Shown: positions 37,212-46,294, counted from the first letter of the stretch. The stretch is DNA of 64,000 bases from DASSTY01 sp035760645 (GCA_035760645.1 DASTSO010000024.1:106314-170313); one strand, 5' to 3'. The notes: generated by a model from the letters alone, not told the origin. Made by a program: numbers and translations.

Positions 37212-37961
37212 TCAGCCGGCGACGTGGCCACTGCCGCTCACGGCCTTCTGGGCCTGGAACTCCTTGGTGAAGATCGAGCGGCCGAACTCGCTGCCGACGC
37301 TCTTGATGAGGTAGTCGATCAGCTCCTTCGAGGTGTACGTCATCTCGACCGTCAGGTTCTCGATCTTGGTCGTGAAGTAGTTGTACGCCCACACCGCCGG
37401 GATGGCGACGAGCAGACCGAAGGCGGTCGTGATCAGCGCCTCGGCGATACCGGCCGAGATGCCCGCGAGGCCGCCCGAGGTGCCGCCGGCCGACATGGAC
37501 GTGAAGGCGTTGACGATACCCATCGTGGTGCCGAGCAGACCGACGAACGGCGCCGTCGAGCCGACCGTGGCGAGCACGCCGGTGCCGCGCTTGAACTCGC
37601 TGAGGACGATGAGCATCTGGCGCTCGACCGCGCGCTCGGCCGAGTTGATGTCGGCGGCGGTGATCGTGGCGCGGTCGCGGAGCAGCGGCTTCACCTCGGC
37701 GAGGGCGTCACCCAGCACGCGCGAGACGTGGCTCTTGCGGTGCTTCTCGGCGAGCGCGATCGCCTGGTCCAGGTTCTCCTCCTGGATGGCGCGCGAGAAC
37801 TGGGGGGCGAACTTGCGGGTCTCGGCCTGGCTCCGCGAGACCTGGATCGCCTTCGAGATCATGATCGTCAGCGAGTACACCGACATGATCGCCATGATGA
37901 TCACGATCCCCTTCGGGAACCAGCTCATCGTGCCCCAGAGGTGCAGCAGATCGACATTCAT
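37212..37961 (-). CDS. exbB: ExbB/TolQ/MotA proton channel family protein
   Basis: Inner-membrane proton channel protein, 249 aa. First helix FPKGIVIIMAIMSVYSLTIM, long cytoplasmic loop at about 40-125, then TVGSTAPFVGLLGTTMGIVNAF and EALITTAFGLLVAIPAVWAYN, the two helices that line the channel with the conserved Thr and Pro. AAGGAG precedes ATG. It lies between the tonB and exbD genes on one strand and should form the ExbB5-ExbD2 motor with TonB. Confidence 0.93.
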   Translation of the reverse strand: MNVDLLHLWGTMSWFPKGIVIIMAIMSVYSLTIMISKAIQVSRSQAETRKFAPQFSRAIQEENLDQAIALAEKHRKSHVSRVLGDALAEVKPLLRDRATITAADINSAERAVERQMLIVLSEFKRGTGVLATVGSTAPFVGLLGTTMGIVNAFTSMSAGGTSGGLAGISAGIAEALITTAFGLLVAIPAVWAYNYFTTKIENLTVEMTYTSKELIDYLIKSVGSEFGRSIFTKEFQAQKAVSGSGHVAG

Positions 37962-38069
37962 GGTATGCAGTCTCCTTGGAGAGAACGGGTCGCGGCGGCG
38001 AGCCGCGGCCGACGACGGTTACCTGATGGTTGCCCGGTCGCCCGGCGCGGAGGCCGGCGCGGCCGGGGC

Positions 38070-38783
38070 TCAGCCCGCGTTGGCGCTGAAGTTGATCGCC
38101 TGCTCCACCAGCTGGCGGACCGGCTTGCCCTGCGAACGGCCGGGCTTGAACGTGGCCTTCATGACGGCCTCCTTCGCAGGCTCGACGAACGCCGGATGCG
38201 TCGTGCTGATGACCTTGAACGAGGTCGCCTCGGCCTTGCCCTCGGTATCGATGATGAACTGGAGCACCACGCGGCCGGCGATCCCCGCGGCGGCCATGGC
38301 CGGCGGATAGCGCGGCGACGGCATCGAGATCACGCTCGCCGGATCGTCGAGCTGCGTGGAGGAGTAGACCTGGCCCTGGACGTCCACCGGGCCGGTCCCG
38401 CCCACGATGCCCGCGGCGACGCCGCCCTCGACGCCCTTGCCCGTGAAGTCCTTCGGGTCGAAGGGCTTCTCGTTCAGGTTGACCGGCGGGATCTCCTTCG
38501 GGATGTCCGTCGGCGGCACCACCGTCTGGAAGCCCTTCGGCGGCGGGTTCTGCGACACCACCACGTCCGGTGGCGGCTCGTTCTGCGGCGGCGGCGGGGG
38601 CGGCGGCGGCGGCTTCAGGAAGACCATCGTCGTGTCGGGCTTGATCTCCTTCGCCGCCTCGACCGCCCCTTGGGTGGCCTTGACCGCGCCGAAGGCGAGC
38701 AGCCCGTGCACCACGAACGACAGCACCGTCTGCCCTACCGACCGCTTCTTCTTCGGCTTGGATTCGAGCAGGTTATCGAACAC
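38070..38783 (-). CDS. tonB: TonB energy transducer
   Basis: Product of 237 residues. A short basic cytoplasmic tail (SKPKKKRSVGQ) precedes one helix (TVLSFVVHGLLAFGAV), then a Pro-rich arm with nine consecutive Pro after MVFLK and further PPPDVVV, PPTDIPKEIPP. C-terminal domain at about 145-235 with SPRYPPAMAAAGIAGRVVLQF and KATFKPGRSQGKPV, the TonB-C signature. GTG is the start: GGAGG lies eight bases before it. Heads the operon with exbB and two exbD copies. Confidence 0.92.
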   Translation of the reverse strand: MFDNLLESKPKKKRSVGQTVLSFVVHGLLAFGAVKATQGAVEAAKEIKPDTTMVFLKPPPPPPPPPQNEPPPDVVVSQNPPPKGFQTVVPPTDIPKEIPPVNLNEKPFDPKDFTGKGVEGGVAAGIVGGTGPVDVQGQVYSSTQLDDPASVISMPSPRYPPAMAAAGIAGRVVLQFIIDTEGKAEATSFKVISTTHPAFVEPAKEAVMKATFKPGRSQGKPVRQLVEQAINFSANAG

Positions 38784-38920
38784 TCGGACACCTCCAATAG
38801 GTGTGGCCAGAAGTACGGCGAGAAAAGTAAAGGCCACCGTTGAGCACGGCAGTGCAAGTGGATTACAAGACGATGACAACCGGGTGAGGCGTCACTGTCA
38901 TCGGACGCCGGCCGGCAAGC

Positions 38921-39652
38921 TTACGGCGCCCGTGTGAGCCGGAACACGAGCCGCTGCCGCACCCGCGCCGCGCTCGGCTGCCCCGCCACACGCGCCGGGG
39001 CGAACCGGGCCGCCGCGAGTGCCACCCGCGCGGCGGTGACGAAGCCCGGCGCCGGCGCCGGCCCGAGCACTCGCACCGAGTTCGTGTCCACCCGCCCCGT
39101 CACGTCCACGACGTACTCGAGCTCCACCGCACCTTCGGTTCCTGCGGCCCGCAGTGCCGCCGGATAGCTCGGTTCGGGCATCGTGAGGAGCCGCGGGGGC
39201 GTGCCCTCGGGTGTCGTCGCCATAGGATCGGTCGCCGGGCCGAGCGGGCCCCCGTCGCCGACGGCCGCCACCGGGCCGCCGCGCGGCGCAGTTCGAATCC
39301 GGTCGAGGACGGCATCGTGCATGGCGTCACGGGCCGGGGCGAGGACGTCGTCGAGCGACGGGATCGGGAGCGGCTCCGTGGTGGGCACGACCGGCGGCGT
39401 TCGATCCGGGGTGTGCTCCGAAACCGGAGGCGCGCCATGTCCCGGTTCGCGCGCGGGCGTGCGCGGATGCACTTCGAACATCGGCGGCAGAATGCGCGTG
39501 GTGTCGGGCCCGGACCGGGGCGCGAGAGCCGGGTGCCCGGTGGCGTGCACCAGCGCGACCGCCATGGTCGCGTGCGCGGCGAAGGCGAGGAGCGGGACGC
39601 CGACCGCACGCCGCGGCGGCCGCAGACGGGAGGCAACGAGGTGCTCGAACAT
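38921..39652 (-). CDS. TonB-family protein with degenerate linker
   Basis: Product of 243 residues starting FEHLVASRLRPPRRAVG, one helix (VPLLAFAAHATMAVALVHAT) and an intermediate Pro/Asp region. The TonB-C-like end has MPEPSYPAALRAAGTEGAVELE and ARFAPARVAGQPSAARVRQRL. Same leader pattern as the tonB gene next door (GGAGGTGTC then start codon and TTC), so the two arose by duplication. Probably a TonB paralogue dedicated to a subset of receptors. Confidence 0.8.
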   Translation of the reverse strand: MFEHLVASRLRPPRRAVGVPLLAFAAHATMAVALVHATGHPALAPRSGPDTTRILPPMFEVHPRTPAREPGHGAPPVSEHTPDRTPPVVPTTEPLPIPSLDDVLAPARDAMHDAVLDRIRTAPRGGPVAAVGDGGPLGPATDPMATTPEGTPPRLLTMPEPSYPAALRAAGTEGAVELEYVVDVTGRVDTNSVRVLGPAPAPGFVTAARVALAAARFAPARVAGQPSAARVRQRLVFRLTRAP

Positions 39653-39744
39653 GGACGACACCTCCGCAGAAAGGGGTGTCTCCACGATGCGATCGAGCGG
39701 TTGCGGCGGAGTGGGGGGCGGGTGACGGGACGATGAAGCCGCGG

Positions 39745-41226
39745 TTACGCCTCGGCGTCACGCCTCGGCGGTGCGGCGGCGGGCTCGCCGGTCTTCGGCA
39801 GCACGACGGTGAAGACGGTCCCCCGCCCCGGCCGGCTCTGCACGCCGATGGTGCCGCCGTGTGCCTCGGCGATCCACTTGGTGATGGCGAGTCCAAGGCC
39901 GGTGCCGGCGCGCTCGCCGGTGCGCGAGCGCGCGGGATCGGCGCGCCAGAAGCGCTCGAAGATGTGCGGCAGGTCGCCCGGGGCGATGCCGATGCCGGTG
40001 TCGCGTACCGTGATCGTCACCTCCTCGACGCCATCGGCGAGGCCGAGCTCGACCCGGCCGCCGGCAGGGGTGTACTTGACGGCGTTCGTCGCGAGGTTGA
40101 GCAGGAGCTCGCGGATGCGTCCGGCGTCGACCGCGAGGCGGACCGGATGGTCGGGGAGCTCCGTCGTCACGGTGAGCCCGCCTTCCTCGCCCAGGATCCC
40201 GGCCGTCTCGGCGATGTCGGTCATGATGTCGCGCAGGTCGTGATCCTCGAGCGCCAGCGGTGCGCGCCCCTCGTCGGCGCGGGCGAGGGTGAGGAGACTT
40301 TCGACCATCTCGCTCATCTGGTTGACCTGCTCGAGCGTCTCGTCGAGCGTCTGCAGCGTCTCGGCCGGCGTCTTCGGGTGGGTCAGGGTCCGCTCGACGC
40401 CGGCCCGGAGCACCATGAGCGGGGTCTTGAGCTCATGGCTCGCGTCGGCGGTGAAGCGGCGCAGGGAGGCGAAGCTCTGCTCGAGCCGCGCGAGCATGGC
40501 GTTGACGGCGTGGCCCAGGCGGCGGATCTCGTCCCCGCCGGCGGGCACCACGATGCGGCGATGCAGCGTGCGACCGTCGGTGATCGCCTCCAGCTCGTCG
40601 ATGATCCCCTCGACGGGGCGCATCGCGGCCCCCGCGAGCCACCAGCCGAGCGCCCCCGAGGCGAGCAGCACGATGGGGAGCGAGACCAGCATGGCGTTCA
40701 GGAGCACGCCCGGGTCGAACGAGAGATTCCGGTACGGCGTCGCCACGAGCAGGGCGCCGATGTCGGCGCCCGCGCTGTCCACCGGCGCGACGAGATAGTG
40801 GAGTGTGAGCTTCGACGCGGGCTCGACGGTGACGCGGCCGAACTGCGGGCCGGTCGGCAGGGGCTGGAGCGGCGCCGTGAGCCGCTCGAGGGCGGCGAAG
40901 CTCAGCTCGCGCGCGGGCTCGGAGAGATAGAGCAGCTCGCCGCGGCGGCCGACCAGGACGAGGTATTCGCGGACGCTCTCGAAGTAGGGACTGATGGCGC
41001 TGTTGAGCGAGGGCGTCCCCTCGAGGTGGTCCACCAGCGGCCCCAGGACGCGGTGGGACTCCTGCAGGTACTTCGTGGCCGCCTCCGCCTGCAGCCGGAC
41101 GCGGTAGTCGAGCTCGCGCGGGTTGGGCTTCTGGAGCTCGTGATAGAGCGCGGCGCCGAAGATCAGGATCGTCGCCGTGATCGCCGCCGCGTACCAGGCG
41201 GTGAGGCGTGCGCGGATCGTCGTCAT
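39745..41226 (-). CDS. Membrane sensor histidine kinase (HAMP, HisKA, HATPase)
   Basis: Kinase of 493 residues. First helix near 9-28, periplasmic sensor part about 30-175, second helix LVSLPIVLLASGALGWWLAG, HAMP near 205-255, phospho-His in FTADASHELKTPL and ATPase blocks LNLATNAVKYTP, DTGIGIAPGDLPHIFERF and GTGLGLAITKWIAEAHGG. This is the CusS/heavy-metal kinase layout. The response regulator gene lies 35 bases upstream on the same strand, so they form a pair; a second kinase overlaps the regulator from the other side. Confidence 0.92.
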   Translation of the reverse strand: MTTIRARLTAWYAAAITATILIFGAALYHELQKPNPRELDYRVRLQAEAATKYLQESHRVLGPLVDHLEGTPSLNSAISPYFESVREYLVLVGRRGELLYLSEPARELSFAALERLTAPLQPLPTGPQFGRVTVEPASKLTLHYLVAPVDSAGADIGALLVATPYRNLSFDPGVLLNAMLVSLPIVLLASGALGWWLAGAAMRPVEGIIDELEAITDGRTLHRRIVVPAGGDEIRRLGHAVNAMLARLEQSFASLRRFTADASHELKTPLMVLRAGVERTLTHPKTPAETLQTLDETLEQVNQMSEMVESLLTLARADEGRAPLALEDHDLRDIMTDIAETAGILGEEGGLTVTTELPDHPVRLAVDAGRIRELLLNLATNAVKYTPAGGRVELGLADGVEEVTITVRDTGIGIAPGDLPHIFERFWRADPARSRTGERAGTGLGLAITKWIAEAHGGTIGVQSRPGRGTVFTVVLPKTGEPAAAPPRRDAEA

Positions 41227-41261
41227 CGGGCCCTCACGGCGCGGGCGCGGCCACCCGCCCG

Positions 41262-41930
41262 TCACTCCCGCACCACGTACCCGACGCCGCGCACCGTGTG
41301 GATCAGCTTCCTCGCGTGGCCCGAGTCCACCTTCTTGCGCACCCGGTTGATCACGACGTCCACGATGTTGGTGCCCGGATCGAAGTGGTAGTCCCAGGCG
41401 TACTCGGTGATGAGCGTGCGGCTCATGACGCGGCCGGCGTGCCGCATGAGGTACTCGAGGACCGCGAACTCCTTCGGTGTCAGGTCGATCCGCACACCGG
41501 CCCGGCGCACCTCGCGGGTGGCGAGGTCCATCTCGAGGTCCGCGACGCGCAGCGTCGGGGTGGTGAGCTGCTTGGGCCGGCGGCCGAGCGCCTCGACGCG
41601 CGCCAGCAGTTCCTCGAAGGCGAAGGGCTTCGTGACGTAGTCGTCGGCGCCCGAGCGCAGCGCCTGCACCTTGAAGTCGAGCGCGTCCTGCGCCGTGAGG
41701 ACGAGGATGGGGACGTTGTTCCCGCGGTCGCGCAGGGTGCGCAGGACCTCGATGCCCGTCATCCCCGGCAGCCGCAGGTCGAGGACGAGCAGGTCGTACT
41801 GCCCGCCCGAGGCGAGCCGCAGCGCCTCGAGCCCGTCGTCCACGAGGTCGGCGTGGTAGTGGTTTTCCTCCAGGCCGCGCTTGACGTACTGACCGACGGT
41901 CCGGTCGTCCTCGATGACGAGGATCTTCAT
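41262..41930 (-). CDS. OmpR/PhoB-family response regulator
   Basis: Transcription factor of 222 residues. Receiver domain 1-120: EDD near residue 8, phospho-Asp about 51 in LLVLDLRLPG, Thr in VLTAQD and Lys in YVTKPF. Winged-helix DNA-binding domain 125-222 with IDLTPKEFAVLEYLMRH and VVINRVRKKVD. Most like CusR/QseB. Its ATG overlaps the stop of the PAS-GAF kinase gene (ATGA), and a HAMP kinase follows, so one regulator may take input from two kinases. Confidence 0.93.
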   Translation of the reverse strand: MKILVIEDDRTVGQYVKRGLEENHYHADLVDDGLEALRLASGGQYDLLVLDLRLPGMTGIEVLRTLRDRGNNVPILVLTAQDALDFKVQALRSGADDYVTKPFAFEELLARVEALGRRPKQLTTPTLRVADLEMDLATREVRRAGVRIDLTPKEFAVLEYLMRHAGRVMSRTLITEYAWDYHFDPGTNIVDVVINRVRKKVDSGHARKLIHTVRGVGYVVRE

Positions 41931-43519
41931 CCTTCCCCCTGGACGGCCGCCGCCCGACCCGAATCGGCGGGCAGGATGATGCGGAAGAGCGAGCCGCGCC
42001 CCGGCTGGCTGTCCACCTCGATGCGGCCGTGGTGGTCCTCGACGATCCCGTAGCAGATCGACAGCCCGAGCCCGGTCCCGCGGCCCGGCGCCTTGGTCGT
42101 GTAGAACGGCTCGAAGATCTTCGACTGCTCGGCGCGCGGGATCCCCGCCCCGGTGTCCTCGATCTCGCAGACGACCTCGTGGCCGCGCGCCCGCCCCCCG
42201 CGCGTGCGCACGGTGAGCTGCCCACCGGCGTCGAGCGCGTCCAGCGCGTTCAGCATGAGCGCGAGGAGCACCTGGATGAGCTGCTCGGCATTGCCGTGGG
42301 CCGCCGGGAGCGCGGGCGCGAGCTCGGTGACGACGGTCATCTGCTTGTAGCGGTGGTGGTGCTTGAGGAGGAAGAGCGCGTCCTCGGCGATCGCGTTGAG
42401 CGCGACGGGCCCCTTCGCCTTCCCCTTGGGCCGGCTGAAGTCGAGCAGCCCGTCCACGATGCGCGTGCAGCGCTGCACCTCCTTGTCCACCATCTCGTAG
42501 TACTCGCGCCGCACGGCGTCCGCCTCGGGCGAGTGGTCGCCGAGGCGCGTCTCGAGCGCGGCCACGCAGGCGGAGATGGTGGCGAGCGGGTTGTTGATCT
42601 CGTGCATGACGCCCGCGGCGAGCTGGCCCACGGCGGCGAGCTTCTCGCTCTGGAGGATGCGGCTCTGGATCGCGTGGTACTCGGTCACGTCCTCGCCGAT
42701 GGTGATGACGTGCGAGATGTGCCCCTCGGCATCGCGCATCGGGATCTTGCTGAGGCGGTAGAAGCGCGGCCCGTCGGCGCCCGGGACCTCGAGCTCCTGC
42801 TGCGCCACGCGCCCCGACTCGAACACCTCGTCGAAGCCCGCCCGCAGCTCCTCGGGCGCCTGGCGAGTCAGGACCTCGAAGACGGGCCGGCCCACCACGT
42901 CCTCGCGCCGGAGGCCCTGGGTGCCCGTCTCGCGCTTGCGGTTCCAGAGCAGGATGCGGTACTCGCGGTCGACCACGTACAGCCCGACCGGGAGGCAGTC
43001 GATGACGTTCTCGGTGAAGCGCCGCTGGGCGTCGATCTCGCGCGACTGGAGCGCGACCTCGTAGGCGAGGTCCTCCGAGAGCTCGACCGAGCTGAGGAAC
43101 GGCCCGAGCACGTCGACCACGACGCCGAGGACCTCGGCCGGTGGGCGGTCCGCCGCGGGCACCGCGTCCGGCGCGAGCTCGACCTCGAGCAGGCCGAAGC
43201 GCGCGCCGTCGTCGCGCAGCGGGAAACGGAGCGTGTGGGGCGGGAGCGGCGGCAGCTCGTCGAGCGAGCCGAGGGAAGCGAGGGAGCTCCCGGCCGCGGG
43301 GATCGGCCGGTACAGACGCGTCCGCGGATCCAGGAGCCAGAAGGCGGCCCGCCGTGCCGGGAGCGCGGTGCGCAGCAGGTCGGCCACCGCCTCGAGCGTG
43401 CGCTCGGGCCGGAGCCCGGTGGTGAGGAGGCGCGCGATCCGGCCGACCAGCGCGAGCGTGTCGGCGCGCTCCCCCGCCCCGGCGGCGGCCCCGCCCGGCG
43501 AGGCGCTCGACGCGGTCAC
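41927..43519 (-). CDS. Soluble GAF-PAS sensor histidine kinase
   Basis: Kinase of 530 residues without membrane helices. GAF-like domain at about 25-150 (AFWLLDPRTRLYRPI), a helical link, PAS at about 165-285 (VIDCLPVGLYVVDREYRILLWN, then the HVITIGEDVTEYHAIQ tail), HisKA with VMHEINNPLATI and HATPase with LMLNALDAL, DTGAGIPRAEQSKIFEPFYTTK and GTGLGLSICYGIVEDH. This is the NtrB-like cytoplasmic type, which more often pairs with AAA+ regulators than with OmpR ones. GTG start, seven bases after the lipoprotein gene. Confidence 0.92.
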   Translation of the reverse strand: MTASSASPGGAAAGAGERADTLALVGRIARLLTTGLRPERTLEAVADLLRTALPARRAAFWLLDPRTRLYRPIPAAGSSLASLGSLDELPPLPPHTLRFPLRDDGARFGLLEVELAPDAVPAADRPPAEVLGVVVDVLGPFLSSVELSEDLAYEVALQSREIDAQRRFTENVIDCLPVGLYVVDREYRILLWNRKRETGTQGLRREDVVGRPVFEVLTRQAPEELRAGFDEVFESGRVAQQELEVPGADGPRFYRLSKIPMRDAEGHISHVITIGEDVTEYHAIQSRILQSEKLAAVGQLAAGVMHEINNPLATISACVAALETRLGDHSPEADAVRREYYEMVDKEVQRCTRIVDGLLDFSRPKGKAKGPVALNAIAEDALFLLKHHHRYKQMTVVTELAPALPAAHGNAEQLIQVLLALMLNALDALDAGGQLTVRTRGGRARGHEVVCEIEDTGAGIPRAEQSKIFEPFYTTKAPGRGTGLGLSICYGIVEDHHGRIEVDSQPGRGSLFRIILPADSGRAAAVQGEG

Positions 43520-43526
43520 GCCGCCC

Positions 43527-44054
43527 TCACCGCTCGCGCGCGACCGGCTCGGGCGCGCTCACGAGGTTGACGATCTCCCAGCGCGGCCCCACGCGCCGGA
43601 GCACGAAGTGCTCGGTCCGGCTCACCTCGTGCACCGCGCCGTCGAGGCCCCGCTCGTTGAGACGCGTCGCCACCCACATCGCGGCGATGCCGCCCTCCTG
43701 CCGGAACTCGGTGCGGACCATGCGCGGGCCGAGCTCGCCGGGCTGCATTCCGCGGTCGCGCTCGGCGAGGTAGCCGACGTAGTCGGCGGCGCTGCGGAAG
43801 GCGAGCCACCCCGAGTCGGCGCGCGGACGGACTTCCACGGCGGCACTGTCCCAGAGGAGCGCGCGGGTCGAGTCCCACTGCTGCGCGGAGGCGGTCCGAT
43901 AGAACGTCGCGACGGCCGCACGTACCGCCTCCTCGTCGCGACGGCTACCGGTGGGCGTGCGGTCCTCGATGCGACAGGCGGCGAGTGCGACCACCGCGAG
44001 CGGGAGCAGCAGCGTGCGGGCGGTCACTGGGCGCGGAGGGCGCAGCGGGCGCAT
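43527..44054 (-). CDS. SnoaL/NTF2-like lipoprotein
   Basis: Exported lipoprotein of 175 residues; the signal ends VVALAAC. The mature part has the cone-shaped NTF2 pattern: helix EEAVRAAVATFYRTASAQQWD, strand WDSAAVEVRP, and C-terminal strands EHFVLRRVGPRWEIVNLVSA. No catalytic pair is visible, so a binding role is more likely. It lies directly upstream of the GAF-PAS kinase gene and could be part of its sensing path, for example as a ligand-binding lipoprotein. That link is inferred only from order. Confidence 0.7.
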   Translation of the reverse strand: MRPLRPPRPVTARTLLLPLAVVALAACRIEDRTPTGSRRDEEAVRAAVATFYRTASAQQWDSTRALLWDSAAVEVRPRADSGWLAFRSAADYVGYLAERDRGMQPGELGPRMVRTEFRQEGGIAAMWVATRLNERGLDGAVHEVSRTEHFVLRRVGPRWEIVNLVSAPEPVARER

Positions 44055-44140
44055 GCTCAGACATCACCTTGAAGTCGGGGGGCGAAGCGACGAGCGGAGG
44101 AGCCCGCCGCGCCGAAAGATATACGGCGGATGCGCCGCGG

Positions 44141-45544
44141 TCACCACTCGAAGCGCACCTCGTGGGTGGCGTCGGCGGCGAACCGGGCGGTGGCACCGCC
44201 GAGCTCCACGTCGTCCACCGTGAGCCGACCCGGCACCGCGCCGGCGAGCGCGAGCGCGAGCCGGAGCGGCGGTCCGTGGGCGCGCGTGACCACCACGTGG
44301 ACCCGCCCGAAGCGGCGGCGCGCCAGGAGGTCGAGCACGGTCGCGCCGAGGCGGAGCCGCCGGAGCGCGGCGCGGGGCCAATCGGCCGGCAGATCGAGCG
44401 TCACCTCGGCGGCCTCCGCCCCCTGCTCCGGGCGCACGCCCCAACGGCCGATCACCTCCCGCAGCACTCCGTCGGCCGCGCGGCGAAGCGCGGGATGGGC
44501 CGGAAGCCAGAGCGCCTCGGGCGGGCCGGGTGACTCGGGCGCGCCCGGACCACCGGATGCCGTCCGCGCGGCCGCATCGGCCACCGTCCGGGCCACGGCG
44601 AGGAGCCGGGCGGCCGGCGTGAGCCCATCGGCGTCGCCGCTCCAGTCGCGGTAGGCGCCGGCCAGGCGGAGGAGTGCCCGCGCGGTCTCCGCTTCGGCCG
44701 CGGGCTCGCGCGCGAGGCGGCCGTCGGGCGTGGCCGACGTCGGCAGTCCGCCCTCGCGCTCGTGCACCGCGGCGGCGAGACGCAGCAGGTCGCGCGCGGG
44801 CTCGCGAACGCCCGCGACGAGGAGCGCGTAGGCGGTCGCCGCGGCGTCCGCCAGCGCGACGGGGTCCCGGGGCGCGGTGACGCCGACCCAGCCGCGGCCC
44901 CAGCCGGGCAGCTCGACCCGGGTGTCGTCGAGCCGGCGCTTCGCCGCCTCGAAGGCGCGGTCCCGCGCGGGCTCGGGGGTCTCGATCGACACGGCGTACT
45001 CGCGCAGGAGCTTCGCGCGTTGCGCGCGCCCGCTCGCGAGCCCCGCGAGCCCGCGACGGGCGAGGAGCTGCCGCGTGCGATCCAGGTCGCCCGCGCTCGA
45101 GGCGGCGATGAGAGTGAAGCGGATGCACCCATTCCCGGCGACCCCGTAGGTTCCGCCGTCGCTCCGCTCGAGCGCGCCCGCGTCGGGCATGACGATCAGG
45201 TCCGCGGTGTCGCTCCGCCACTCGAGCCGGATCGGCCGCTCGTCGCCGCTCTCTAGCTCCCAGACGAGCACCGGAAGGTCGAGGGCCGCGAGCCAGCGCG
45301 CGTGCACCATCGCGCCGGGGCCGGGCACGGCGAACGCGAGCACCTGGTACCCGCCCGCGTCCCGCGCGTCGTCCACCGGCACGAGCGGCACGTCGGCGCC
45401 CGCGACCGCGAGGCGGGGCGCATGGAGCAGCCGGCGCCCCTCGGCCCAGACGGCCGCGAGCCCGCCCGCGGCGTCGCGCTCGACGAGGAGGCGGCGGCCG
45501 CCCGGGAACGGCGGGTCGAGTCCCTCGGAGGCGTCAATCGTCAT
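44141..45544 (-). CDS. Unknown protein, possibly six-hairpin glycosidase-like
   Basis: I do not recognise this 467-residue protein. The N-terminal third is beta-rich (GGRRLLVERDAAGGLAAVW; LPVLVWELESGDERPIRLEW; GVAGNGCIRFTLIAAS). The middle is helical with repeated hairpins (RDRAFEAAKRRLDDTRVELP; ADAAATAYALLVAGVREPARD; EAETARALLRLAGAYRDW). The last 100 residues are beta again. Beta-sandwich plus paired helices recalls GH15/GH63/GH78-like glucoamylase or rhamnosidase shapes, but the usual carboxylates cannot be placed with confidence. No signal peptide. It is followed by a strong hairpin of the sod gene upstream. Confidence 0.5.
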   Translation of the reverse strand: MTIDASEGLDPPFPGGRRLLVERDAAGGLAAVWAEGRRLLHAPRLAVAGADVPLVPVDDARDAGGYQVLAFAVPGPGAMVHARWLAALDLPVLVWELESGDERPIRLEWRSDTADLIVMPDAGALERSDGGTYGVAGNGCIRFTLIAASSAGDLDRTRQLLARRGLAGLASGRAQRAKLLREYAVSIETPEPARDRAFEAAKRRLDDTRVELPGWGRGWVGVTAPRDPVALADAAATAYALLVAGVREPARDLLRLAAAVHEREGGLPTSATPDGRLAREPAAEAETARALLRLAGAYRDWSGDADGLTPAARLLAVARTVADAAARTASGGPGAPESPGPPEALWLPAHPALRRAADGVLREVIGRWGVRPEQGAEAAEVTLDLPADWPRAALRRLRLGATVLDLLARRRFGRVHVVVTRAHGPPLRLALALAGAVPGRLTVDDVELGGATARFAADATHEVRFEW

Positions 45545-45577
45545 GAGAGCATGGCGCGTGGGGGCCGGGTCCGGACG

Positions 45578-45620
45578 CGAGGAGGCGGCCGCGCGCTCGT
45601 TCCGCGCGGCCGCCTCCTCG
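45578..45620 (-). terminator. Long GC hairpin after sod
   Basis: An 18-bp perfect stem (CGAGGAGGCGGCCGCGCG and its complement) with a seven-base loop, 26 bases past the superoxide dismutase stop. No U-tract, but the stem is very stable. Confidence 0.7.
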
Positions 45621-45646
45621 GACGCAGCCTCCGCCGGCCGGGCCGA

Positions 45647-46264
45647 TCAGCCCTGTCGCCGCTGCTCGTAGCGGCGGCCGACCTCGGTCCAGTTGACCAC
45701 GTTCCACCACGCCGTGAGGTACTCGGGGCGACGGTTCTGGTACTTGAGATAGTAGGCGTGCTCCCACACGTCGACGCCCATCACCGGGAACTTCCCCTCC
45801 ATGAGCGGGCTGTCCTGGTTCGCCGTGCTCTCGATGGCGAGCTTGCCGCCCTTGTCCATCGTGAGCCAGCCCCACCCGCTGCCGAAGCGGCCGGCCGCGG
45901 CCTTCTGGAGCTGCTCCTTGAACTGGTCGACGCCGCCGAAGGTCTGCTTGATCGCGTCGGCGAGCGCCCCCTCGGGCGCCTTCGCGCCCCCCGGCGTCAT
46001 GATCTGCCAGAAGAGGGTGTGGTTGTGGTCGCCACCGCCGTTGTTGCGCACCGCGGTGCGGATCGCCTCCGGCACCTGGTTGATGTTCGTCAGCAGGTCT
46101 TCGAGGGACTTGTTCTGCAGCTCGGGCGCCTGCTCGAGCGCGGCGTTGAGATTGTTGACGTACGCCGCGTGGTGCTTGTCGTGATGGAGCCGCATCGTCT
46201 GCTCGTCGATGTACGGCTCCAGCGCGTTGTAGTCGTAGGGCAGCGGCGGAAGCGTGAACGCCAT
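45647..46264 (-). CDS. sodA: Superoxide dismutase, Mn type (Fe/Mn family)
   Basis: Cytoplasmic antioxidant enzyme of 205 residues. Metal ligands are His27 (RLHHDKHH), His82 (GGGDHNHTLFW), Asp165 and His169 (DVWEHAYYL). The Gln in STANQDSP, with the Gly-rich GGGDHNH, favours manganese over iron. No signal peptide. GAGGAA precedes ATG. A clear promoter flanked by an inverted repeat lies about 35 bases upstream, pointing to single-gene regulation. Confidence 0.95.
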   Translation of the reverse strand: MAFTLPPLPYDYNALEPYIDEQTMRLHHDKHHAAYVNNLNAALEQAPELQNKSLEDLLTNINQVPEAIRTAVRNNGGGDHNHTLFWQIMTPGGAKAPEGALADAIKQTFGGVDQFKEQLQKAAAGRFGSGWGWLTMDKGGKLAIESTANQDSPLMEGKFPVMGVDVWEHAYYLKYQNRRPEYLTAWWNVVNWTEVGRRYEQRRQG

Positions 46265-46294
46265 GGCGGGTTCCTCGGGGATAGGGTCGCGCGA

